Positions 50,169-57,544 of a stretch of DNA of 64,000 nucleotides are shown here, piece by piece. A model generated the notes under the pieces. That model was not told the DNA's origin and did not search any database. It saw only the letters and a program-made list of their open reading frames with translations. A program made the translations under genes and the position numbers. Every line of letters starts with the position of its first letter. The stretch's first letter is position 1. This stretch comes from JAIBJN01 sp963775505 (lineage in GTDB: Bacteria; Actinomycetota; Thermoleophilia; Gaiellales; Gaiellaceae): contig CAVZIL010000001.1 in assembly GCA_963775505.1 (NCBI GenBank), positions 558,001-622,000 on the forward strand. The letters are read 5' to 3'.

Positions 50169-50769
50169 ACGCGGGGCCTCCGCTCTCGACCGGCGGGCGG
50201 AGAAGCTCTCGGCGAAGCTCGCCGAGTCGACGACGCGCCTCTCCTTCCTCGGGCGCCTGGGCACCGCCGCTCTGGCCGTCGCCGGCGGTTCCGCGGTCGC
50301 GGCCGCGGTCAAGCCCGACGAAGCCGAGGCCTTCCACTTCTGCGGCCACATCTGGACGACCGGCTCGTGCCCGAGCCCGTACCCGCCGCTCGCCCGCATC
50401 GACCGCAAGGGCTTTCCGCTCCATCCGCAGAGCGGCAGGCCGATCGACAACCTCGGCCGGATCGTCGACTCGGCCGGCTACGCGCTCGACGGCAACGGCA
50501 ACCGCCTCCGCGGCCCGGACGGCGAGGTGTTGGCGCCCGCGCCCCGGACGCGCATCTGCGAGGACTGGACAGCCGAGGTCAAGGGGCTGAAGGACCTCCG
50601 CGTCCAGGGAGCCTGGTTCCGCTGCTGCGGCGGGCAGATCCGCAAGCTCGTGGACTGCTGCTCGCGCAGCCGGCGCCGGATCAACGGCGACGCGTCGCTC
50701 GTCGGCTACTGCTGGGGCGGACGCCGCGTCTACTGCGTCATGTACTACGACACGGGGCTGCCATGCTGA
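50155..50769 (+). CDS. Cys-rich exported protein, methylamine dehydrogenase light chain-like
   Basis: 204 residues. The N-terminal export signal TTRLSFLGRLGTAALAVAGG (residues 26-45) resembles a Tat signal, but the second Arg of the twin pair is replaced by Leu. The mature part has ten Cys, beginning FHFCGHIWTTGSC (Cys63, Cys72), and ends AWFRCCGGQIRKLVDCC ... GYCWGGRRVYCVMYYDT ... PC. Spacing and the Trp before Cys pairs recall the light chain of methylamine dehydrogenase (MauA), where two Trp form the TTQ cofactor inside six disulfides. The middle has a DG-rich segment not found in MauA. Whether TTQ forms is unknown. Confidence 0.75.
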   Translation: MQPPERGASALDRRAEKLSAKLAESTTRLSFLGRLGTAALAVAGGSAVAAAVKPDEAEAFHFCGHIWTTGSCPSPYPPLARIDRKGFPLHPQSGRPIDNLGRIVDSAGYALDGNGNRLRGPDGEVLAPAPRTRICEDWTAEVKGLKDLRVQGAWFRCCGGQIRKLVDCCSRSRRRINGDASLVGYCWGGRRVYCVMYYDTGLPC

Positions 50770-52139
50770 TCGAGATCGGGGTCGCGCTCGCCGCGCTCGT
50801 CGCGGGAGTCTCGGGCGCCTGGTCGCCCTGAGGGCTCTCGATGCTGGAGACTTTCACTCCCGCCGTGTGCGGGAGCCGCAAGCGCCAGATCGTCGCCCAG
50901 GCCCTCTTCGCGGTGGCCGCGATCGCGGCCGCCGCGGCCCTCGGCCTCGCGCTCGGGTTCGCCGGGAGCCGGCTCGGCGCCCGGGAGGCGGTGCTCGCGG
51001 CCGCCGCGCTCGCGCTCGTCGCGGCGGCGCGAGAGGCCGGACTGGTGCGTTTCCCGCTTCCGCAGGCGCGCCGCCAGGTGCCCGACCGCTGGCGCTTCGA
51101 GCTGCCGCTGCCGGTCTGGGCGACCGGGTACGGCGCCGGCCTCGGCGCCGGCTTCTTCACCTTCCAGCCCGTGTCGACGTTCTGGGTCGCCTGCGCCGGT
51201 GCTCTCGCGCTCGCGCGGCCGCTGCCGGCGGCGCTCTGCTTCTCGCTCTACGGAGCCGGCCGCGCGGCGATGGTGGTCTGGCCGCGGCGACCGGCCGAGG
51301 ATCCCACCGCCGCCGTGGAGCGGCTCACCCGGCGACGCGGGGCCCTCCTGCGGGCCAATGCAGTCGCGCTGGTCGCCTGCGCCGTCCTGCTCGCCCTCGC
51401 CCCTGCTGCCGGCGGGGCGACCCTGGTCGCCGGCTCGGCGCTCGATCCGACCGTCAGCGGCGGCGTTATCGCCTTCGAGACGAAGGGCGGGGATGTCGTG
51501 GTGCGACCTCCTGCCGAGCCGGACGTGGTCTTTCCGGATGCAGGGCAGCCGGCGCTCTCGGGCGAGTACCTCGCCTACGTCGACGCGGGCGGCATCCGCG
51601 TGGTTCGGTGGCGGGACCGGTCGGACGTGACCAGAATCGACGGCCCCGGCGTCTCGCGGCCCGCGCTCGACTGGCCCAACCTCGCGTTCGTGTCCGTCGA
51701 CGCCGATTCCAAGCGCCTGCTCGTGCGCGACCTCGAGAGCGGCACGACGAAGTCCCCGGCCAACGTCGCGCGGAGCGCCGATCTGGGGCGTCCGTCCCTG
51801 CGCAACGGGAGGCTGGCGTGGCACGTCGTGACACGAAACCGGTCCCGGATCTTCGTTCGGACGCTCGCGACCAACGCGAGGCGCGTGTTTGCCCGGACGG
51901 AGATCGGAAGGCTCAGCAACCCGTCGCTCAGCGGACGACGGCTGATCTGGGTGGACGCGCGCTCGGGCGTCACCTACCTCCGGCAGGGGCGGCTCGACTC
52001 GAAGAGCCGACGGGTGCTGGCCAGGATCAGGGGGCGCTCGGCGAGCTACTGGACGACGAGCCTCGCGCCCGGGGCCGCGTACATGACGCGCTGGACGATC
52101 GCTTCGGGAGCGGCGGCCGTCTACAAGGTCTCAACGTAG
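50763..52139 (+). CDS. CcdA/MauF-like membrane domain fused to beta-propeller, with in-frame TGA
   Basis: 458 codons from ATG 50763, which overlaps the light-chain-like stop, if the TGA at 50829-50831 (codon 23) is read through. Codons 1-22 give a helix ending VSGAWSP, and after the TGA comes GLSMLETFTP; the CcdA/DsbD/MauF type proteins have a redox Cys in an S-P-C motif at this place. Three to four more helices follow (GLGAGFFTFQPVSTFWVACA). From about residue 190 an extracytoplasmic six-bladed TolB-like propeller is visible, with repeats such as SGRRLIWVDARSGVTYLRQG. Without recoding, translation would have to begin at ATG 50841 and would lose the first helix. Confidence 0.75.
50857..50875 (+). 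other. Candidate SECIS hairpin after the in-frame TGA
   Basis: CTCCCGC-CGTGT-GCGGGAG is a perfect 7-bp stem with a 5-nt loop that has G as its second base. The loop begins 33 nt after the TGA, inside the 16-37 nt range commonly used for bacterial SECIS prediction. The stem lies within coding sequence. Confidence 0.4.
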
Positions 52140-52186
52140 CGCCCTGCCTCCCCCACTTGAGGGAATGCAAACTCGCGGACTGCCCG

Positions 52187-52192
52187 TATAGT
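52187..52192 (+). promoter_or_regulatory. -10 box upstream of the S8 protease
   Basis: TATAGT is an excellent -10 hexamer, 56 nt before TTG 52249. The only TTGA-type -35 (52157) is 24 nt away, too far, so the -35 is weak. Confidence 0.45.
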
Positions 52193-52248
52193 CCGGTCTG
52201 ATGGGCGTTCCGGCGCCCTTCGGGTAGAGGTTCGACAGGGAGAAGAGC

Positions 52249-53700
52249 TTGCGGCCAGCAGTATCCATGCGTACCTTCGTGCTTGCGCTTGCGGGCGTGC
52301 TCGCGCTGGCACTGGCCGCTCCGGCGGCGGCGGAGCGCTACGTCGTGCTCTACCCGGAGCACGGCTGGGGCGTGTGGGGCGCCAAGCACGACGTCGCGAG
52401 GGCCGGCGGCTCGGTCGCCGCCGCGTACCCGCAGGTCGGCGTCGTCATCGCCGAGTCCGACGATCCGGTCTTCGCGGAGACGCTCGACCGGAATCGCCGC
52501 ATCGAGGGCGTCGCCCCTGTCGGCAGCGTCGTCGCGACGGCGACCGGCTGGGGCTGGGCGGGCCACGGGCTGCCGAGCTCGCCGGTCGTGGACGCGGACA
52601 CCTTCTCTCCGCTCCAGTGGTACTCGCAGCGGATCGACGCGCCCGCGGCGCACGCGATCACGGGCGGGAGCCCGAAGGCGCTCGTCGGCGTGATCGACAC
52701 CGGCGTCGACGCGACCCACATCGACCTGAGGGACAACGTCGATCCTTCGCGCAGCGTCTCCTGCGTCGGCGGCGTGCCGAACCAGGATCCGGCCGCGTGG
52801 AACGACGACTCGGGCCACGGGACGAACGTCGCCGGCGTCGTCGGCGCCGCGGCGAACGGCTACGGCATCGTCGGCATCGCTCCGAACGTCAGGCTCGCGG
52901 TGATCAAGGCGAGCGTTCAGAGCGGCGCGAGCGACATCTTCCTCGCCGACGCGGTCATCTGCTCCTACGTGTGGGCCGCGGAGCATGGCGTCGACGTGGC
53001 GAACTCGAGCTTCTCGGTGGACAGCGCCCTCAGCGGCGGGACGACGACGTTCTGCAAGAACGACCCCGCGCAGCGCACGATCATCAAGGCGGTCAAGCGC
53101 GCCGTCGACTACGCGCACCGCCGCGACGTCTCGATCGTCGCCTCGGCCGGGAACAACGGGCTCGACATGTCCGACCCCGCGCTCGAGGGCTGCAGCCGGC
53201 TGCCGAGCGGGCTGCCCCACGTGCTCACCGTCTCCTCGATCGGCCTGAACGACGGGCTCGCGGCCGGGCCCCCCTCCAACTACGGCCTCGGCTTCGTCGA
53301 CCTGACGGCTCCCGGCGGCGACTTCCTCCAGGGCGTTCCCCCGGCCGGCCTTGTGCTCGGCCCCTGGCCGGCCGCCTTCCAGGTGCCGCGGCTCCTCTGC
53401 GACCCGTGCAGCGGCCCGGACGCCTCCTACTACCGCTACTTTGCGGGCACGTCCCAGGCGGCCGCGCAGGTGAGCGGCGCGGCGGCGCTCGTCGTCAGCC
53501 AGTTCGGACGGAAGAGCTGGTGGTGGGGCGGGAAGATGGATCCAGACCGCGTTTCCGTCCTCCTGCGCCAGACGGCGGACCCGCTGCCCTGCCCGGCCGC
53601 CGATGCCCGCTGCGTGACCGACGGCAAGCGGACGGGCTTCTTCGGCTGGGGCGTCGTCGACGCTCTCCGCGCCGTGACGCGCGACAAGCGGAATCCCTAG
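52249..53700 (+). CDS. Secreted subtilisin-like serine protease (S8)
   Basis: 483 residues. Signal peptide MRTFVLALAGVLALALAAPA with cleavage after AAA. A propeptide-like region (residues 28-110) precedes the catalytic domain: Asp150 in VGVIDTGVDATH, His190 in DDSGHGTNVAG, Asn in VASAGNNGLDM and Ser402 in FAGTSQAAAQVSG. The enzyme acts outside the cell. TTG 52249 has a GGGAGAAG ribosome-binding site 5 nt upstream; ATG 52267, at the start of the signal peptide, lacks one. The last codons share a CTAG palindrome with the stop of convergent pntB. Confidence 0.93.
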   Translation: MRPAVSMRTFVLALAGVLALALAAPAAAERYVVLYPEHGWGVWGAKHDVARAGGSVAAAYPQVGVVIAESDDPVFAETLDRNRRIEGVAPVGSVVATATGWGWAGHGLPSSPVVDADTFSPLQWYSQRIDAPAAHAITGGSPKALVGVIDTGVDATHIDLRDNVDPSRSVSCVGGVPNQDPAAWNDDSGHGTNVAGVVGAAANGYGIVGIAPNVRLAVIKASVQSGASDIFLADAVICSYVWAAEHGVDVANSSFSVDSALSGGTTTFCKNDPAQRTIIKAVKRAVDYAHRRDVSIVASAGNNGLDMSDPALEGCSRLPSGLPHVLTVSSIGLNDGLAAGPPSNYGLGFVDLTAPGGDFLQGVPPAGLVLGPWPAAFQVPRLLCDPCSGPDASYYRYFAGTSQAAAQVSGAAALVVSQFGRKSWWWGGKMDPDRVSVLLRQTADPLPCPAADARCVTDGKRTGFFGWGVVDALRAVTRDKRNP

Positions 53701-55100
53701 GCGGCTTTGACGGCGGCGACGAGCTGCTCGACCGACGCCTTGGCGTCGCCGAAGAGCATCGCCGTGTTCGCCCGGTAGAAGAGGTCGTTGTCGATCCCCG
53801 CGAAGCCGGGGCTCATGCTCCGCTTGAGGACGACGACGTTCGCCGAGGCGTCGACGTTCAGGATCGGCATTCCATACAAGGGGCTTTCCGGGTCGTCGCG
53901 CGCGGCCGGGTTGGTGACGTCGTTCGCGCCGATGACGAGCGCGACGTCCGTCCGCGGGAACTCCGGGTTGATGTCCTCCATGTCGTACAGCTGGGGATAG
54001 GGGACGTTCGCCTCGGCGAGGAGCACGTTCATGTGCCCCGGCATCCGGCCCGCGACCGGGTGGATGGCGTACTTCACGTCCACTCCGCGCTTCTCCAGGA
54101 GCTCGGCCAGCTCGCGCACGTTGTGCTGCGCCTGAGCGACGGCGAGCCCGTAGCCGGGGACGACGACGACCCTGCTCGCGTAGGCGAGCATGACGGCGCA
54201 GTCCTCGGCCGACACCTCGCGATAGCTCTTCGCCTCGGCGTCGGTGACCGCAACCTCCTCGGCGGGCGCGCCGCCACCGAAGGCACCGAAGAGGACGTTC
54301 GCGAGCGAGCGGTTCATCGCCCGGCCCATCAGGATTGTGAGCAGGGTCCCGGACGCGCCGACGAGCGTCCCGCCGATGATCAACGCGGTGTTCTCGAGCA
54401 CGAAACCCGTCGAGGCGGCCGCCAGGCCGGTGAACGCGTTCAGGAGCGAGATCACCACGGGCATGTCCGCGCCGCCGATGGGGAGGACGAGCAGGACGCC
54501 GAAGAGGAGCGCCCCGGCGACGAGCACGATGGCCCAGATGCCGGCCTCGGTCGCGCCCGCGAGCACGCCGACGGCCAGAAGCACCGCGAAGAGCAGCCCG
54601 TTGACGATCTGCTGCCCGGCGAAGACGATGGGCCTTCCGGGGAGCAGCTCCTGCAGCTTCCCGAACGCGACCAGGCTCCCCGAGAAGCTGATCGAGCCGA
54701 TCAGGGCCGAGAAGAGCATCGCGCCCATGTACTCCGGGAGCACGTGCCCGGAGGCCGGGCTGAGCCGGTGGAACTCCGCCGCCGCGATCAGGGCCGCCGC
54801 GCCGCCGCCGACGCCGTTGAACAGCGCCACCATCTGCGGCATCGCCGTCATCTTCACCAGGCGCGCAGACGCGACTCCGATCACGGTGCCCACCGCGACT
54901 CCCACGATGATCAGCCAGTAGGAGTCGATCTCCGGGCTGAGCAGCGTGAAGACGATCGCGATTGCCATCCCGATCGCCGCGACCACGTTCCCAGACCGCG
55001 CGGTCGCCGGCGAGGAGAGGCGCTTGATCCCGATGATGAGACAGACGCCCGCGGCCAGGTAGGCGAGGTTGATCGTCGTCTGCGAGATCGCCAGCGTCAC
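53697..55100 (-). CDS. pntB: Proton-translocating NAD(P) transhydrogenase, beta subunit
   Basis: 467 residues, GTG start. Eight to nine membrane helices in the first 280 residues (KMTAMPQMVALFNGVGGGAA is the family's conserved loop at about 83-102), then the NADP-binding domain III with VVPGYGLAVAQAQHNVREL (about 318), KYAIHPVAGRMPGHMNVLLA and VIGANDVTNPAA. With PntA it couples proton entry to reduction of NADP by NADH. Last of the pntA1-pntA2-pntB operon, overlapping its neighbour by 4 nt. Confidence 0.96.
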   Translation of the reverse strand: MTLAISQTTINLAYLAAGVCLIIGIKRLSSPATARSGNVVAAIGMAIAIVFTLLSPEIDSYWLIIVGVAVGTVIGVASARLVKMTAMPQMVALFNGVGGGAAALIAAAEFHRLSPASGHVLPEYMGAMLFSALIGSISFSGSLVAFGKLQELLPGRPIVFAGQQIVNGLLFAVLLAVGVLAGATEAGIWAIVLVAGALLFGVLLVLPIGGADMPVVISLLNAFTGLAAASTGFVLENTALIIGGTLVGASGTLLTILMGRAMNRSLANVLFGAFGGGAPAEEVAVTDAEAKSYREVSAEDCAVMLAYASRVVVVPGYGLAVAQAQHNVRELAELLEKRGVDVKYAIHPVAGRMPGHMNVLLAEANVPYPQLYDMEDINPEFPRTDVALVIGANDVTNPAARDDPESPLYGMPILNVDASANVVVLKRSMSPGFAGIDNDLFYRANTAMLFGDAKASVEQLVAAVKAA

Positions 55101-55402
55101 TCGGGCTCCTCGGGCCGGTCGGGCCGGCGCTTGAACATCTCCAGCATCCGGTCGGTGACGAGGAAGCCGCCGACGACGTTGATGGTCGCGAACACGACAG
55201 CGACGAACGCGAGCACCTGCTCGAGCGTCGAGTCGGCCGAGCCCGCGATCAGCATCGCGCCGACGAGCACGATGCCGTGGATCGCGTTGGTCCCCGACAT
55301 CAGCGGGGTGTGGAGAAGCGCGGGGACGCGGGAGATCAGCTCGATGCCGAGGAAGACCGCGAGCACAAAGACGGTGATGCTGTTCAGGAGCGCTTGGCTC
55401 AA
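55097..55402 (-). CDS. pntAB: NAD(P) transhydrogenase, small alpha subunit (PntA2)
   Basis: 101 residues from TTG 55402, which overlaps the stop of PntA1 (TTGA). Three membrane helices: ITVFVLAVFLGIELISRVPA, LLHTPLMSGTNAIHGIVLVG (the conserved HTPLMSGTNAIHGI motif, about 30-43) and VLAFVAVVFATINVVGGFLV. This is the membrane part of the split alpha subunit, usual in actinobacteria and Rhodospirillum. Very likely real despite its short length and TTG start. Confidence 0.93.
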   Translation of the reverse strand: MSQALLNSITVFVLAVFLGIELISRVPALLHTPLMSGTNAIHGIVLVGAMLIAGSADSTLEQVLAFVAVVFATINVVGGFLVTDRMLEMFKRRPDRPEEPE

Positions 55403-56505
55403 GCGGGCTCCCTCACCACCTTGCCGCCGTGCGCCACGCACGTTTCGCGCACGATCTGGTCCTCGAAGTCGAGCACGAGCGCGCCGTCCAGGACGATCAG
55501 CCCGAGGAAGGCCTGCACGTTCCGCGAGTACATCTGGCTCGCGTGCACTGGCATCGTCGCCGGGACGTTCGTGAGGCCGACGACGGTCACGCCGTCGACG
55601 ACGACGGTCTCGCCGGGCCGGGTCACGGCACAGTTGCCGCCGGCCTCGGCGGCGAGGTCGACGATCACCGAGCCTGCGCGCATTCCGCGCACGGCGCCCT
55701 CGGTGATCAGCTCCGGGGCTGGCCGGCCGGGGATCAGCGCCGTTGTGATCACCGCGTCGGACTCGGCAGCGTGGTGGGCGATCAGCTGCTGCTCCCGCTC
55801 GTGCTGGTCCTCCGCGAGCGCGACCGCGTAGCCCCCGACTCCCTCCGCTCCTTCGACGTCGAGCTCGAGGAAAGTCGCGCCGAGGCTCTCCACCTGCTCC
55901 TTCACGACCGGGCGCACGTCGAAGGCCGAGACGACCGCGCCGAGGCGCCGGGCCGTGGCGAGTGCCTGCAGGCCCGCGACGCCGGCGCCGAGGACGAGGA
56001 TCTTGGCGGGGGGGATCGTGCCGGCCGCGGTGGTGAGCATGGGAAAGAACTTCCCCAGGTGCTCCGCGGCGAGGATGGCCGCCTTGTAGCCCGCGACCGT
56101 GCTCTGCGACGAGAGCGCGTCCATCGGCTGCGCCCTCGTCACGCGCGGGATCGAGTCGAGGGAGAAGGCCGTGACGCCGCGCTCGGCCAGCGCGCGGGCG
56201 AGGTCCGCGTCGACCAGCGGCTGCAGGAGGGCGACCAGCACCTGTCCCTCCCGCAGGCGCTCGACCTCGTCGGGGGAGGGCTTGCGGACCTTGCAGAGGA
56301 CGTCGGCCTCCGCGTAGAGCTCCTCGCCGTCGACGACGCGGGCGCCCGCCTCCTCGTAGGCGGCGTCGGAGAAGGTCGCGCTGTCGCCGGCCCCCCGCTC
56401 CACGAGCACGTCGACGCCGTCGCCGACGAGCCGCCGCGCCGTGTCCGGCACGACGGCCACCCGGGTTTCCCCGGGAGCCGACTCCCTCGCGACACCTACC
56501 TTCAT
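55399..56505 (-). CDS. pntA: NAD(P) transhydrogenase, catalytic alpha subunit (PntA1)
   Basis: 368 residues. MKVGVARESAPGETRVAVVP at the N-terminus, DALSSQSTVAGYKAAILAAE (about 128-147), NAD-binding LVLGAGVAGLQALATARRLG (about 167-186), and VIVDLAAEAGGNCA toward the end; all are marks of domain I of transhydrogenase and of alanine dehydrogenase relatives. It is soluble and binds NAD(H). First gene of the operon. Confidence 0.96.
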   Translation of the reverse strand: MKVGVARESAPGETRVAVVPDTARRLVGDGVDVLVERGAGDSATFSDAAYEEAGARVVDGEELYAEADVLCKVRKPSPDEVERLREGQVLVALLQPLVDADLARALAERGVTAFSLDSIPRVTRAQPMDALSSQSTVAGYKAAILAAEHLGKFFPMLTTAAGTIPPAKILVLGAGVAGLQALATARRLGAVVSAFDVRPVVKEQVESLGATFLELDVEGAEGVGGYAVALAEDQHEREQQLIAHHAAESDAVITTALIPGRPAPELITEGAVRGMRAGSVIVDLAAEAGGNCAVTRPGETVVVDGVTVVGLTNVPATMPVHASQMYSRNVQAFLGLIVLDGALVLDFEDQIVRETCVAHGGKVVREPA

Positions 56506-56533
56506 GCGTCGGGCAAGAGTCTAAGCTGCCCCC

Positions 56534-56773
56534 ATGGACGGATGGCTGGAGGAGGCGCGGGCGAAGCTCGCCGACGCCGTCGGCGAGGATGCCTCGGCCT
56601 ACGATCTCTCCCGCGCCGAGATGGACGAGCTGCTCGAGCTCGCGCGCGTGGCCGCGCACGAGAGCGGCGAGCGCACGAACGCCCCGCTGCTCTGCTACCT
56701 CGTGGGTCTCGCGCACGGACGGCACGGCCGGGAGCTCGCCGACCTCGTCGACGCGACCGTCGGCTCCACGTAG
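56534..56773 (+). CDS. Small conserved protein, DUF6457-like
   Basis: 79 residues, all helical. MDGWLEEARAKLADAVGED followed by LLELARVAAHESGERTNAPL and CYLVGLAHGRHG resembles a small actinobacterial family (DUF6457) that occurs alone or fused to MobA-like proteins. Function is unknown. A CTAAGCT box lies just upstream, so the mRNA may be leaderless. Divergent from pntA by 28 bp and followed by the SDR gene after 9 bp. Confidence 0.7.
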   Translation: MDGWLEEARAKLADAVGEDASAYDLSRAEMDELLELARVAAHESGERTNAPLLCYLVGLAHGRHGRELADLVDATVGST

Positions 56774-56776
56774 TCT
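56771..56776 (+). promoter_or_regulatory. -10 box for the SDR gene, leaderless
   Basis: TAGTCT overlaps the stop codon of the preceding small gene and ends 6 nt before the ATG at 56783. Confidence 0.4.
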
Positions 56777-56782
56777 CCCGCG

Positions 56783-57544
56783 ATGGGCGCGTTGGAGGGC
56801 AGGACGGCGATCGTCACCGGCGCCTCGAGCGGGATCGGGCTGACGACCGCCCGCGCGCTCGCGGCCGAGGGGGCGCGCGTCGCCCTCGGAGCGCGGCGCA
56901 CGGAGAGACTCGCCGAGGCGGTTCGGACCCTGCGGGGAGAGGGCCACGTCGTCGGCCCGCTCGATGTGACGGATGACGTGAGCAGCCGATCCTTTGTGGA
57001 GCTCGTCGTAGACGAGTTCCACAGAATCGACATCCTGGTCAACAACGCGGGCCTCGCGCTCGGCCGCACCCTGATCGCAGAGGGCTCGGACGAGGACGAC
57101 AGGGTCATGGTCGAGACGAACGTCCTCGGCCTCCTCCGCATCACCCGGCTCGTGCTCCCGCACATGGAGGACTGGCGCGGCCACATCGTCAACCTCGGGT
57201 CGTGGGCCGGGCGCGAAGCCTATGCAGGCGGCGGCATGTACGTCGGCACGAAGACCGCCGTCCGCGCTCTCACCGAGGTGCTGCGGAAGGAGCTCGTGGG
57301 CCGCATCCGCGTCACCACTGTCGACCCCGGCATGGTCGGCGACACCGAGTTCTCCGACGTCAGGTTCCGCGGCGACAGCGAGAAGAAGGCTTCGGTCTAC
57401 CGGGGCGTGCGGTACCTGACCCCGGACGACGTCACCGACTGCATCCTCTGGGCCGTGACCCGGCCCGAGCACATGGTCGTCGACGAGATCGTCGTCAAGC
57501 CGCTCCAGCAGGCGAGTCAGGACGCGATCGTCAGGGAGGACTAG
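56783..57544 (+). CDS. Short-chain dehydrogenase/reductase
   Basis: 253 residues. Classical SDR: cofactor motif AIVTGASSGIGLTTARALA (residues 9-27), NNAGLALG (about 90), catalytic Ser in VNLGSWAGREA (about 140) and YVGTKTAVRAL with the Tyr-x-x-x-Lys pair (about 153-157). Close to the YdfG/NADP-dependent 3-hydroxy acid dehydrogenase group. Substrate unknown. The debranching-enzyme gene begins directly after its stop. Confidence 0.92.
   Translation: MGALEGRTAIVTGASSGIGLTTARALAAEGARVALGARRTERLAEAVRTLRGEGHVVGPLDVTDDVSSRSFVELVVDEFHRIDILVNNAGLALGRTLIAEGSDEDDRVMVETNVLGLLRITRLVLPHMEDWRGHIVNLGSWAGREAYAGGGMYVGTKTAVRALTEVLRKELVGRIRVTTVDPGMVGDTEFSDVRFRGDSEKKASVYRGVRYLTPDDVTDCILWAVTRPEHMVVDEIVVKPLQQASQDAIVRED

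Noticed and set aside
51980..52250. Possible riboswitch upstream of the S8 protease
   Set aside because: The 109-bp gap has a good -10 box but no conserved aptamer-like helices that I recognise.
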